Below the pieces are notes generated by a model. The model saw nothing but the letters and a program-made list of their open reading frames with translations, searched no databases and was not told the origin of the DNA. A stretch of DNA of 43,576 nucleotides from an uncultured Arsenicibacter sp. (lineage in GTDB: Bacteria; Bacteroidota; Bacteroidia; Cytophagales; Spirosomataceae). Location: NCBI RefSeq assembly GCF_945952095.1, contig NZ_CAMFHL010000035.1, positions 1 to 43,576 of the forward strand, in the 5' to 3' direction. Both the position numbers and the translations under genes were made by a program. Positions 32,756 through 40,620 of this stretch are shown one piece after another (within the stretch, counting starts at the first letter, position 1; each line of letters begins with the position of its first letter).

Positions 32756-33280
32756 ATGACCGCACGCGACTGGGTATTAGCGTATAATATGCAGGCTCAT
32801 CCGGAGGGTGGGTATTATGCAGAGACGTATCGGGCGGGAGAGGTAATTCCGCAGGCGGCGCTGCCCGACCGGTTTGGTGGTGACCGCAGTTTCAGCACAG
32901 CAATTTATTTCCTCCTCGAAACGCACCATGTATCGGCGTTTCACCGCATTCAGGCCGACGAGGTCTGGCATTTCTACACGGGCAGGCCGCTGAACGTCTA
33001 TGTCATTGCGGAAGACGGTACGCTGTCGGTGATCCGGCTGGGCAACGATCCGGCGCAGGGCGACGTGTTTCAGGCGGTTGTTCCGGCAGGGAGCTGGTTT
33101 GGCTCACGACCGGTTCTTGACTCATCCGCCGACGGGTTGCCTCCCTATTCACTGGTCGGCTGTACCGTAGCGCCCGGCTTCGACTTCGCCGACTTCGAAC
33201 TTGCCGACCGCGATGCCCTTACCAGCCGCTATCCGCAGCATGCAGCGCTGATCGCGTCGATGAGCCATAATAAAGAGTGA
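32756..33280 (+). CDS. Cupin superfamily protein, DUF985
   Basis: A 174-residue single-domain cupin of the DUF985 (cupin_5) type. Family markers are HPEGGYYAETYR near the start, STAIYFLLE, FHRIQADEVWHFYTGRPL with metal-ligand-like His and Glu, VPAGSWFGSRP and GCTVAPGFDFADFELA near the end. Members are of unknown function; some are described as sugar or small-molecule binding. The last codons (Lys-Glu-stop, AAAGAGTGA) come from the start of the palindromic element that follows, so insertion of the repeat may have formed the present C-terminus. Confidence 0.9.
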   Translation: MTARDWVLAYNMQAHPEGGYYAETYRAGEVIPQAALPDRFGGDRSFSTAIYFLLETHHVSAFHRIQADEVWHFYTGRPLNVYVIAEDGTLSVIRLGNDPAQGDVFQAVVPAGSWFGSRPVLDSSADGLPPYSLVGCTVAPGFDFADFELADRDALTSRYPQHAALIASMSHNKE

Positions 33281-33456
33281 AAGAGCGGCCGCTTTGCGGT
33301 AAAAGAGCGAAAGAGCGGTTAGCTTCGTGGAAAAGAAAAGTGGTGGCACGACTCTTTGCTGTAAAAGGAAGTCGTGCCACCACTATATATTCGTCCGAAA
33401 CGTATTAGCGAAGCAATACAGCCCCACTCTTTCACCCTTTCACTCTTTCACTCTTT
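33268..33456 (+). repeat. GAAAGAG-type palindromic element, copy 3, with a nested hairpin
   Basis: The outer parts are as in copies 1 and 2: AAAGAGTGAAAGAGCGG, short hairpin CCGC-TTT-GCGG, AAAGAGCGAAAGAGCGG, and the opposite arm CTTTCACTCTTTCACTCTTT before the adhesin stop. Inside lies a perfect 15-bp stem, AGTGGTGGCACGACT (33339-33353) with AGTCGTGCCACCACT (33370-33384), absent from the other copies. Confidence 0.8.
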
Positions 33457-34594
33457 ATTTAAATCTCACGCTACCGTATTTCGACACAACTTTAACTTTA
33501 GTGCCGGAACCGGAGCCGACTTTGCCGGAATACTGCTTGATCAGCTTTGGCCCTTTGCTGTCGTCGTTGTTGGGTTGCGAGAAGAAATGGAAGTTCTGCC
33601 CTGTCGGGTACTGAAAACCGCCATAGCTTACTGTCACATCAAAATTACAATCGCTGGATTCGGTGATTGGTAACGTAACCGTTGAGTAATTCGCCTGAAT
33701 ATCCAGGTTATCGACCGATTTCGGCAACTGATCGATGCGGAAGCCGCTGGCAAAACTCAGCCGAATTTTTCCCGATTCGCGCACCGTTCCGACTTTCCCG
33801 CCTGAATAACCGATGTCAGCATCCAGTTTACCGACTTCGCCAATGTTCATGCTCCCCGATTTATTTGACAGAATCAGCACGTTGGCTTTGTCCACATCCA
33901 GACTCGAGTAGGCAATATCCAGCTTACCGGATTCAAGATTCTTGATTTCAGCTTTCCCGTACGCGATATCAATCGTATTCTGACGGCTTTGCAGGTCGTT
34001 GGCATAAAAGCTGCCGTACCGGCTATGTACCGTAAGCGGGGCACTGAATGCCGGGATATTGGTTGTGCCGAACTGGTTGCGGACATTCAGCGGATTCCGG
34101 CGCGGCATCGAAATGTCATAATCTATCTTAACGTTGTTTTTCTCGTTATTACTTACCCACATCCACGTCGATGTCGCTGGACGCCGTATCTGCGTTTTCA
34201 AGATAATCTGATCGCCTACACGCCGCTCGTCAATCTCGACCAGTGACAGGTTTTCCTGTACTTTATCATCGCTGCCGGCATTGGCCGTTATGGTAATCTG
34301 CACCCTGATCTCGTCTTTATCCCAAAGGTTGACATTGATTTTACCATACTGATTATCAATGACAAGATTATCCTTCGGGGTCACATCATACATTTTGATG
34401 ATGGTCTTTCGCTTTTCCACGGCGCCACCTTCGGGTCCAGAATGGATGCTCCCGGAGTGGATGCTCCCCGAGCGGCCGCTCTCGCACAGCGTGGCTGCTG
34501 TCGGCACCTCCACTCCGGGAGTATCCACTCTGGGACCAGCTAACAGGGTCATCGGAAGCAGGGCCAGGAAAAATATGTTAAATAAGATGTTCAT
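33455..34594 (-). CDS. Secreted DUF4097-like beta-helical adhesin protein
   Basis: A 379-residue exported protein. The signal peptide is about residues 1-19 (MNILFNIFFLALLPMTLLAG). The mature part is made of short beta-strand repeats with recurring NQYGKINV, RYGSFYA, AYGKAEIKNLES, AYSSLDVDKA, KSGSMNIGEV patterns, the right-handed beta-solenoid style of DUF4097 putative adhesins. Residues about 20-54 are encoded by a 104-bp palindromic element (34434-34537) and look unlike the rest (SGSIHSGSIHSG). It overlaps the anti-sigma gene by 17 nt and belongs to the ECF sigma operon, so it is a likely product of that regulon. Confidence 0.75.
   Translation of the reverse strand: MNILFNIFFLALLPMTLLAGPRVDTPGVEVPTAATLCESGRSGSIHSGSIHSGPEGGAVEKRKTIIKMYDVTPKDNLVIDNQYGKINVNLWDKDEIRVQITITANAGSDDKVQENLSLVEIDERRVGDQIILKTQIRRPATSTWMWVSNNEKNNVKIDYDISMPRRNPLNVRNQFGTTNIPAFSAPLTVHSRYGSFYANDLQSRQNTIDIAYGKAEIKNLESGKLDIAYSSLDVDKANVLILSNKSGSMNIGEVGKLDADIGYSGGKVGTVRESGKIRLSFASGFRIDQLPKSVDNLDIQANYSTVTLPITESSDCNFDVTVSYGGFQYPTGQNFHFFSQPNNDDSKGPKLIKQYSGKVGSGSGTKVKVVSKYGSVRFK
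34434..34537. repeat. Palindromic element inserted in frame in the adhesin gene
   Basis: The outer arms GGTCC-AGA-ATGGATGCTCCCGG and, in reverse complement, GGTCCCAGAGTGGATACTCC match over about 27 bp, with GGTCC/GGACC at the very ends. Inside are a second GGAGTGGATGCTCC unit and GAGCGGCCGCTC, a perfect 12-bp palindrome (34470-34481). The reading frame stays open through it, adding about 35 residues right after the signal peptide. Confidence 0.7.
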
Positions 34595-35198
34595 CTGTGT
34601 TCTGGCTTTGTTGTTTAATGCGCTGAATCACGCGTAACTGTTCATTAAGCAGATCAATCTGCAGCTGCAGGTTCTGAATCATGGCCTGCACGAGTACTTC
34701 CTGATTCGGATTTTCGGGCAGGTCAGCTTTCAGCGTCTGGTAATTCCGCTCCAGCCGGTCAAGGTCTTTCGCGAAGGTTTTGTAAAGCTCCGGGTTACTG
34801 GCCGTCATTTGTTTCAGTTCTTCCCGTTTCAGGTCGACCAACCGGGTATACTGCACAAACTCTCTGGCATACGACGGATTCACTGCCACCACTTCCGGTT
34901 GTTCGGTTACACCGTACCGGTGGTTGGCATAAAAGAAGGCACCTGCCAGCAGCAGCACGGCCACCGAAGCAGCCACCCGCCAGTCAAGACCCCGCCAGAT
35001 CGTAAACCGGGAACCGAACGGTTTTTCTTTACCGGGGCGCGGCATGGGGACTTCCTGTACGTCAGGGCCACTGAAAGGGCCGGCCGTTGTATCAGTAGCC
35101 AGGCCCGTCTCGATACGTGCCCACAAATCAAACGACGGCTCAAAGGCGTCGAAATCCTCGCGGTTGTCACGAACAAATCGTTCAAGGTTCTTTTTCAT
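34578..35198 (-). CDS. Anti-sigma-factor-like single-pass membrane protein
   Basis: A 206-residue protein. The cytoplasmic N-terminal part (about 1-75) contains RDNREDFDAFEPSFDLWARIETGL, a pattern seen in Bacteroidota anti-sigma-like proteins encoded with ECF sigma factors. One transmembrane helix spans about residues 76-93 (VAASVAVLLLAGAFFYA). The outer part is a long Gln/Leu/Lys-rich coiled coil ending near the C-terminus. Its place directly after the sigma gene and in overlap with the adhesin gene supports the anti-sigma role; the sequence itself has no zinc motif (HxxxCxxC). The exact family is not certain. Confidence 0.7.
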   Translation of the reverse strand: MKKNLERFVRDNREDFDAFEPSFDLWARIETGLATDTTAGPFSGPDVQEVPMPRPGKEKPFGSRFTIWRGLDWRVAASVAVLLLAGAFFYANHRYGVTEQPEVVAVNPSYAREFVQYTRLVDLKREELKQMTASNPELYKTFAKDLDRLERNYQTLKADLPENPNQEVLVQAMIQNLQLQIDLLNEQLRVIQRIKQQSQNTDEHLI

Positions 35199-35265
35199 AA
35201 TTCAATTTGCAAATGAGCGGATTAGTGATCCATTTTCGCTAATTCACCCAATTATTGATTCACAA

Positions 35266-35814
35266 TTATTTCATTAGTTCCAGCAACCGTTTCTTGGCCC
35301 GCAGGTATTGCGTCCGTGAAGTAGTTTCACTGATATTCAGAATATTACCTATCTCTTCATGGTCGTATCCCTCAAAGAGATAGAGCGATAAGACAATCCG
35401 GTACCCCTCCGAAAGCCGTTCCATCGACTTCCGGATTCGCTCGACTTCGTATTGAACTCCGTCTTCGTCAAATGGTTCGTCATCCGCAATATCCGGCCCT
35501 TCGTCGTCGCCTAAGCGGCTTGAGTCCAGATCGACTAACGTTAACCGGCGACTGCGGAGGTGATTAATCGCACGGTTGACAACGATCTGCTTCAGCCAGG
35601 CCCCGAAGGTGCTTTGCCCGCGAAACGAATGAATATGGTTGAAGGCATCGATGAATGCTTCCTGCAACACATCTTCCGCTTCGGCGTCATGATTCAGTAT
35701 CCGGACACAGACGTTGTACATAGCCTTGGCATATTGACGATACAACTCATACTGCGCCTTCCGCTCGCCCAGTTTGCAGCGTTCAACTAACTCTGTATTA
35801 CGGTCTATGTACAC
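35266..35814 (-). CDS. ECF-type RNA polymerase sigma factor
   Basis: About 182 residues. Region 2 reads AQYELYRQYAKAMYNVCVRI and DVLQEAFIDAFNHIHSFRGQ with the GAWLKQIVVNRAINHLR core-binding end; region 4 is MERLSEGYRIVLSLYLFEGY with the helix-turn-helix DHEEIGNILNISETTSRTQY. No ATG fits the start. GTG 35814 gives MYIDRNTELVERC, while TTG 35844 would add ten residues; I prefer GTG. It is followed by the anti-sigma-like and adhesin genes, so it likely controls an envelope response and perhaps its own operon. A small perfect palindrome GTAACG-CCC-CGTTAC lies at 35945-35959 in the upstream gap. Confidence 0.92.
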   Translation of the reverse strand: MYIDRNTELVERCKLGERKAQYELYRQYAKAMYNVCVRILNHDAEAEDVLQEAFIDAFNHIHSFRGQSTFGAWLKQIVVNRAINHLRSRRLTLVDLDSSRLGDDEGPDIADDEPFDEDGVQYEVERIRKSMERLSEGYRIVLSLYLFEGYDHEEIGNILNISETTSRTQYLRAKKRLLELMK

Positions 35815-36008
35815 TTTAGTCTCCAAAAGATACGTATCTGACAAACGCTGCCGGTTTGAGTGAATTACAAACTAAAGACACCACCGGTTTGCAAACGTTG
35901 CAAGGCAAGCTAAAAATTTTCAGCAACATCCTGCAATATAGTTAGTAACGCCCCGTTACATAGCGTTTCTTCATATATGGATTCTCAGGCCGGGTGCAAA
36001 TTTTTCCG

Positions 36009-36016
36009 TAATTTTG
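36009..36016 (+). promoter_or_regulatory. -7 element of the uvrD/pcrA promoter
   Basis: TAATTTTG, exact match to TAnnTTTG, 31 nt before the ATG at 36047. No TTG is seen at the right -33 distance. It places the transcript start near 36023 and so favours the ATG at 36047 over upstream starts. Confidence 0.5.
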
Positions 36017-36046
36017 ATTGTTATCCATTCGGGGAGCAACGTATTA

Positions 36047-38362
36047 ATGATTGACTACATATCTGGTTTGAACGAACCGCAGCGGCAGGCCGTCATGCAC
36101 GGCAATGGCCCGCTGATGATTATAGCCGGCGCCGGTTCGGGCAAAACCCGCGTCCTGACCTATCGAATTGCCTATCTGATCGAACAAGGCGTAGACCCGT
36201 TCCGGATCCTGGCCCTGACCTTTACCAATAAGGCGGCCGGTGAAATGCGGCACCGGATTGAGCGGGTTGTCGGTACGGATGCACGCAATATCTGGATGGG
36301 TACCTTTCACTCGGTATTTGCCAAAATCCTGCGGATCGAAGCCCGCGCGATCGGCTATACCAGTAACTTTTCGATTTACGATACCGACGACTCGAAGTCG
36401 CTGCTGCGGAGCATCGTAAAGGAAATGGGCCTCGATGATAAAACGTACCGCATCAACAGCGTCTTCAGCCGTATTTCGGGGGCCAAAAACCGGTTGATCG
36501 GACCGGACGCGCACCTGGCCAATACCGTTATTCTGGCCGATGACCTTGCCGCGCGCATGCCGGAAGTGGGCCGTATCTATAAAGAATACGCCCGCCGGTG
36601 CTTTGCCGCCAACGCAATGGACTTCGACGATCTGCTGTTTAACACGAACGTCCTGTTCCGTGATCACCTCGACATTCTGAATAAGTACCAGCACAAGTTT
36701 CAGCACGTACTGGTCGATGAGTTTCAGGATACCAACATTTCGCAGTACCTCATCACGCGTAAACTCGCAGCTGTTCACCAGAACATTTGCGTGGTTGGTG
36801 ACGACGCGCAGAGTATCTACGCCTTCCGGGGTGCCGATATTGAGAACATCCTGAATTTCCAGCGTGACTATGGTAAGGAGAACGTGAAGATTGTGAAGCT
36901 GGAGCAAAACTACCGGTCCACCAATAACATCGTTCAGGCTGCCAATTCCATCATTCGCCGGAATAAGAACCAGCTGGAAAAAAATGTCTTTACCGACAAC
37001 GAAGAAGGGTCGCTGATTGACCTGATTAAGGCCGGATCGGATAACGAAGAAGGACGCCTGATCGCCACCTCGATTTTCGAGGCTAAAATGCAGGATAACC
37101 TGACAAACAACGACTTCGCCATTCTATACCGGACCAATGCCCAGTCGCGGGCCTTTGAAGAGGCCCTGCGGAAGGTTAGCATCAAGTACCGGATCATCGG
37201 CGGTCTGTCGTTCTACCAGCGGAAAGAAATCAAAGACCTGATTGCTTACCTGCGGTTTACGGTCAACCAGCAGGATGAGGAGGCTTTTAAGCGGATTATC
37301 AACCTGCCCAAACGCGGCATCGGCGATACTACCATTGCCAAACTGTTTGTGGTGGCGGCCGAGCATAATGTAGGTATCTGGGAAGTGGTGGCCAACATCA
37401 GCAAATACGTGGCAGGCCGCGCCGGTCTGGCCATTGAGGGCTTTGCCCATCTGATCAAAAGCTTTAAGCTGATGCTCGATAAAAAGGATGCCTATGACGT
37501 GTCGGCCCACATTGCCAAGGCGTCGGGTATTCTGAAAGAACTCTACGAAGATAAAACCGTGGAGGGGCTGGCCCGCTACGAAAACGTTCAGGAATTGCTG
37601 AACGCGATCAAGGAGTTTGTCGATAATCCGGAGAACGAAGACAAGAGCCTGAGTTCTTTCCTGCAAACGGTTTCGCTCCTGACCACTGCCGACGAGAAAG
37701 AGGAAGACGGCGACAATGACAAGGTCACGCTGATGACGATTCACGCGGCGAAAGGGCTTGAATTCAAGAACGTATACATTGTCGGGATGGAAGAAGATCT
37801 GTTCCCGAGTCAGATGATGCTCGAAAGCCGGGAAGATCTTGAGGAGGAACGCCGGTTGTTTTACGTGGCTATTACACGGGCCGAAAAACGACTGACGCTC
37901 TCTTTTGCCGAATCCCGCTACAACTACGGCCGGTTAAAGGTCTGTGAGCCGAGTCGTTTCCTGATGGAGATTGACCCGCGTTTCCTGAAAATGGCCCGTA
38001 TGCGTATGGAAGCAGCCCGGCCGGAGCGCAACAGCGACATCAATAATTTTGAGCGCAACTCCCGTGACCGGAACGAGATGCCGTCGGCCGGCTCAATGTC
38101 GTTCGTGAAAACACTGGCCCAGCGCACGGCCCAGCGGCAGGGCACACAACCTACGGGCAATCATACCCCGTCGACTGATTTCGCCCCGAGCGACACCTCA
38201 GCGCTGACCGCCGGTATGCGCGTTGAGCACATGAAATTCGGCTTCGGCAAAGTAAAGTCGCTGGACATTAACGGTACCGAACGCAAGGCCGTTATTCAGT
38301 TTGAGACTGTCGGCGAAAAAACGCTGCTGCTCAGTTTTGCCAAGCTGCGTATTGTTGAGTAG
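36047..38362 (+). CDS. UvrD/PcrA-type superfamily 1 DNA helicase
   Basis: A 771-residue 3'-5' helicase for nucleotide-excision and mismatch repair and for clearing proteins from DNA. Motifs in order: Q-motif LNEPQRQAV, motif I AGAGSGKTRVL, Ia LTFTNKAAGEM, II VDEFQDT, III GDDAQSIYAFRGAD, IV LEQNYRST, V VTLMTIHAAKGLEFKNVYI and VI FYVAITRAEKRL. A C-terminal segment (GMRVEHMKFGFGKVKSLDIN) matches the PcrA/UvrD Tudor-like tail that contacts RNA polymerase. The start is ATG 36047 (MIDYISGLNEPQ). PcrA versus UvrD cannot be decided here. Confidence 0.95.
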   Translation: MIDYISGLNEPQRQAVMHGNGPLMIIAGAGSGKTRVLTYRIAYLIEQGVDPFRILALTFTNKAAGEMRHRIERVVGTDARNIWMGTFHSVFAKILRIEARAIGYTSNFSIYDTDDSKSLLRSIVKEMGLDDKTYRINSVFSRISGAKNRLIGPDAHLANTVILADDLAARMPEVGRIYKEYARRCFAANAMDFDDLLFNTNVLFRDHLDILNKYQHKFQHVLVDEFQDTNISQYLITRKLAAVHQNICVVGDDAQSIYAFRGADIENILNFQRDYGKENVKIVKLEQNYRSTNNIVQAANSIIRRNKNQLEKNVFTDNEEGSLIDLIKAGSDNEEGRLIATSIFEAKMQDNLTNNDFAILYRTNAQSRAFEEALRKVSIKYRIIGGLSFYQRKEIKDLIAYLRFTVNQQDEEAFKRIINLPKRGIGDTTIAKLFVVAAEHNVGIWEVVANISKYVAGRAGLAIEGFAHLIKSFKLMLDKKDAYDVSAHIAKASGILKELYEDKTVEGLARYENVQELLNAIKEFVDNPENEDKSLSSFLQTVSLLTTADEKEEDGDNDKVTLMTIHAAKGLEFKNVYIVGMEEDLFPSQMMLESREDLEEERRLFYVAITRAEKRLTLSFAESRYNYGRLKVCEPSRFLMEIDPRFLKMARMRMEAARPERNSDINNFERNSRDRNEMPSAGSMSFVKTLAQRTAQRQGTQPTGNHTPSTDFAPSDTSALTAGMRVEHMKFGFGKVKSLDINGTERKAVIQFETVGEKTLLLSFAKLRIVE

Positions 38363-38363
38363 A

Positions 38364-38457
38364 AATGAACAATGGGTACTGTAGAATGTACAATGGCAAA
38401 GCTGCTTCCTGCCGCAAAACCCGTTATACATTTTACATTATCCATTTCACATTATTT
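38364..38457. repeat. Intergenic palindromic repeat, AATGTACAATG family, copy 2
   Basis: The gap between the helicase gene and ybeY holds AATGAACAATGG and AATGTACAATGG on the left, and TTATACATTTTACATTATCC and ATTTCACATT on the right, an imperfect inverted repeat of the same make as 6486-6581. Confidence 0.65.
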
Positions 38458-38462
38458 CCCGT

Positions 38463-38885
38463 ATGATCCGATTTTTCACCGAAGACATTACCTATAATCT
38501 GCCGAAAAAGCAGGCGACCCGGCAGTGGCTCAAACAGCAGGCGAAGCTGGAAGGCTATGATCTGGGCGAGCTCAACTATATTTTTTGCTCGGACGAGTAC
38601 CTGCTCGAGGTAAACCGTGAGCACCTCGACCACGATTATTATACCGACATCATTACGTTTGATAACTCGGAGGAAGAGGGTAAGATCGACGGCGATCTGT
38701 TTATCAGCATCGACCGCGTTACCGACAATGCCAGGCAACTGAATGTTCCGGCCGATACGGAAATCCGGCGGGTGCTGGCACATGGCTTGCTTCACCTGTG
38801 CGGGTACGGCGATAAATCAGAGGAGGAAGCAACGCGCATGCGCCGGAAAGAAGAAGAGTGGCTAAGCGCGTTTCCAACAACCTGA
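38463..38885 (+). CDS. ybeY: Endoribonuclease YbeY (rRNA maturation factor)
   Basis: A 140-residue single-domain metalloenzyme acting in 16S rRNA 3' maturation and ribosome quality control. It has LNYIFCSDEYLLEVNREHLD, the TDIITFD core, GDLFISIDRV and the metal site HGLLHLCGYGD. In E. coli YbeY the site is H-x3-H-x5-H; here the third ligand position carries Asp. This variant is, to my knowledge, common in Bacteroidota. The SAM-hydrolase-like gene begins 8 nt after its stop, suggesting cotranscription. Confidence 0.93.
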   Translation: MIRFFTEDITYNLPKKQATRQWLKQQAKLEGYDLGELNYIFCSDEYLLEVNREHLDHDYYTDIITFDNSEEEGKIDGDLFISIDRVTDNARQLNVPADTEIRRVLAHGLLHLCGYGDKSEEEATRMRRKEEEWLSAFPTT

Positions 38886-38892
38886 TTTATAT

Positions 38893-39780
38893 ATGCGTTT
38901 GTTTGTACTCCTTGTTAGCCTGGGCCTGTCACTGACTGCCCGCGCCCAAAACGGTGTGGTCGTTTTCCAGACGGATTTCGGCCTCAAAGACGGTGCTGTA
39001 GCGGCCATGAAAGGCGTGGCGCTGGGTGTCTCCACCGATCTGAAACTCTACGACCTGACCCACGAAATTCCGGCCTACAACATCTGGGATGCTGCTTACC
39101 GGCTTTACCAGACCGCGTCGTATTATCCCAAAGGCACAGTATTCGTCTCCGTATGCGATCCGGGCGTTGGCACCAACCGGCGGTCGGTGGTGATGCTCTC
39201 TGAATCAGGGCACTATTTCGTTACGCCGGACAATGGTACGCTGACACTGGTGGCAGAGCAACTTGGTGTCCGCGAACTCCGCCAAATCGACGAAACCGTC
39301 AACCGGCTTCCAGGCTCACAGGCATCGTACACCTTCCACGGCCGTGATGTGTATGCTTATACCGCCGCACGGCTTGCCGCCAGGGCGATCACCTATGAGC
39401 AGGTCGGCCCGAAACTGGCCAATGAGGTAGTGCGGTTACCCTATCAGAAAGCCGAACTGAGCAAAGGAGTACTGAAGGGGAATATTCCGGCGCTGGATGT
39501 GCAGTATGGCAACGTCTGGACCAACATTCCGAAAGAACTGGTTGATCAGTTACCGGCTAAAGCGGGTCAGAAGCTCAATGTGCAGATTTTTCAGGGCAAC
39601 CGGCTGGTATATAGTAAAGCCGTTAAACTGGTTAATACGTTCGGCGAATCCGCTGTTGGCAGCGATGTGGCTTATTTCAACAGTTTGCTCAATTTCTCCA
39701 TCGCCATCAACATGGGCGATTTTGCCAAAACCTATAAAGTCACCAGCGGTGCCGACTGGCGGGTAACGGTAAAGCCGTAA
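38893..39780 (+). CDS. SAM hydroxide adenosyltransferase family protein (DUF62), exported
   Basis: A 295-residue protein of the S-adenosyl-L-methionine hydrolase/chlorinase-fluorinase family. After a signal peptide (MRLFVLLVSLGLSLTARAQ, cleavage about residue 18), VVVFQTDFGLKDGAVAAMKG carries the conserved Asp, followed by YDLTHEIPAYNI, VFVSVCDPGVGTNRRSV and YTFHGRDVYAYTAARLA. Family members split SAM into adenosine and methionine. An exported copy is odd for an enzyme using cytosolic SAM, so it may act on another substrate. It follows ybeY by 8 nt and is convergent with the DUF4230 gene with no gap. Confidence 0.88.
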   Translation: MRLFVLLVSLGLSLTARAQNGVVVFQTDFGLKDGAVAAMKGVALGVSTDLKLYDLTHEIPAYNIWDAAYRLYQTASYYPKGTVFVSVCDPGVGTNRRSVVMLSESGHYFVTPDNGTLTLVAEQLGVRELRQIDETVNRLPGSQASYTFHGRDVYAYTAARLAARAITYEQVGPKLANEVVRLPYQKAELSKGVLKGNIPALDVQYGNVWTNIPKELVDQLPAKAGQKLNVQIFQGNRLVYSKAVKLVNTFGESAVGSDVAYFNSLLNFSIAINMGDFAKTYKVTSGADWRVTVKP

Positions 39781-40398
39781 TTACCGCAGCGGCCCCAGTT
39801 TTGTCGGGGGAGTCTGGTAGGTCAGTATTACCTTCTTCCCCGATACCTTTTCCAGGACCGGTTTCAGAATCTGATCGGCGTTCTGTTTGGTCTGCTCCAG
39901 AATGCCGCTGTTCAGTGCCGACTGCTGAATCTGCTTCTCAGCCAGTTTAAAGGCATTATTCACCAGTGCTGACTCATCCATAAATCCGTATTCGGTATCG
40001 TACACCCGCGACCGCTGGTGGTCGATTTTCCAACCACACAGCTCGGGCTGCGGCAACCGGACTACGATGGTATCACCTTCGGGACTAATATCACCGGCTG
40101 TCAGACGCGTGAGGTCGATGCAGCCAACGGCTTCGCCCTCGACAATCAGTACGGCTTTTGCATTGGGCAGCAATGTCCGGATCTGGCTATGTTCCACAAT
40201 GTCCTTGAACCGGTATTTCACCAGCTCCATCTTGCCCATCGCCGTAATTTCCTGCAATACAACGGTCTGGGTCGTTTCTTCCCGCTTAGCCAGCCAGCCG
40301 AATCCGCTCCAGCCCCGCAACTGCTCCCAGGCCGTTAATAAACCCAGTACAATCAGGACCAGCAACAACAGTCGGAATATAAATCGTAAGAAGCGCAT
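39781..40398 (-). CDS. DUF4230 domain membrane-anchored protein
   Basis: A 205-residue protein with an N-terminal hydrophobic anchor (about residues 3-25, RFLFIFRLLLLVLIVLGLL-like) and an outer domain. The block TAMGKMELVKYRFKDIVEH, the Asp-rich AVLIVEGEAVGCIDL and the closing KKVILTYQTPP match DUF4230 proteins, which are found in many bacteria without known function. I chose ATG 40398; a TTG three codons earlier is possible. Its stop codon directly adjoins that of the convergent SAM hydrolase gene. Confidence 0.8.
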   Translation of the reverse strand: MRFLRFIFRLLLLVLIVLGLLTAWEQLRGWSGFGWLAKREETTQTVVLQEITAMGKMELVKYRFKDIVEHSQIRTLLPNAKAVLIVEGEAVGCIDLTRLTAGDISPEGDTIVVRLPQPELCGWKIDHQRSRVYDTEYGFMDESALVNNAFKLAEKQIQQSALNSGILEQTKQNADQILKPVLEKVSGKKVILTYQTPPTKLGPLR

Positions 40399-40415
40399 AC
40401 GTATCAATTATCATC

Positions 40416-40440
40416 GTAGAGACGCAATATCTTGCGTCTC
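40416..40440 (+). repeat. GTAG-headed GAGACGCAA hairpin, intergenic copy
   Basis: GTAGAGACGCAA, loop TATC, TTGCGTCTC: same hairpin as inside the desulfurase gene (23879-23903), here just upstream of the DUF4230 start. A degenerate relative (GAGACACAAGATATTG) lies at 40529-40544. The rest of the gap 40441-40560 is AT-rich and shows nothing else. Confidence 0.75.
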
Positions 40441-40560
40441 ATGTTATCATATTACATAATCCTGTGTCTTATGTTACGTAAAAACGTAAAAAAACTAAAA
40501 TAGTACCGCAGAAACGTGCGCAGCAGGAGACACAAGATATTGCAGCGCGACATGGATATA

Positions 40561-40595
40561 AAAAAGTCCCGGACCACAATGCGACCCGGGACTTT
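40561..40595 (-). terminator. Terminator of hemA
   Basis: Minus strand: AAAGTCCCGG (40595-40586) pairs with CCGGGACTTT (40572-40563), then T run to 40561. It lies 25 bp after the hemA stop. Confidence 0.8.
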
Positions 40596-40620
40596 CGTAT
40601 GTATGTATCAATCATAGGTA

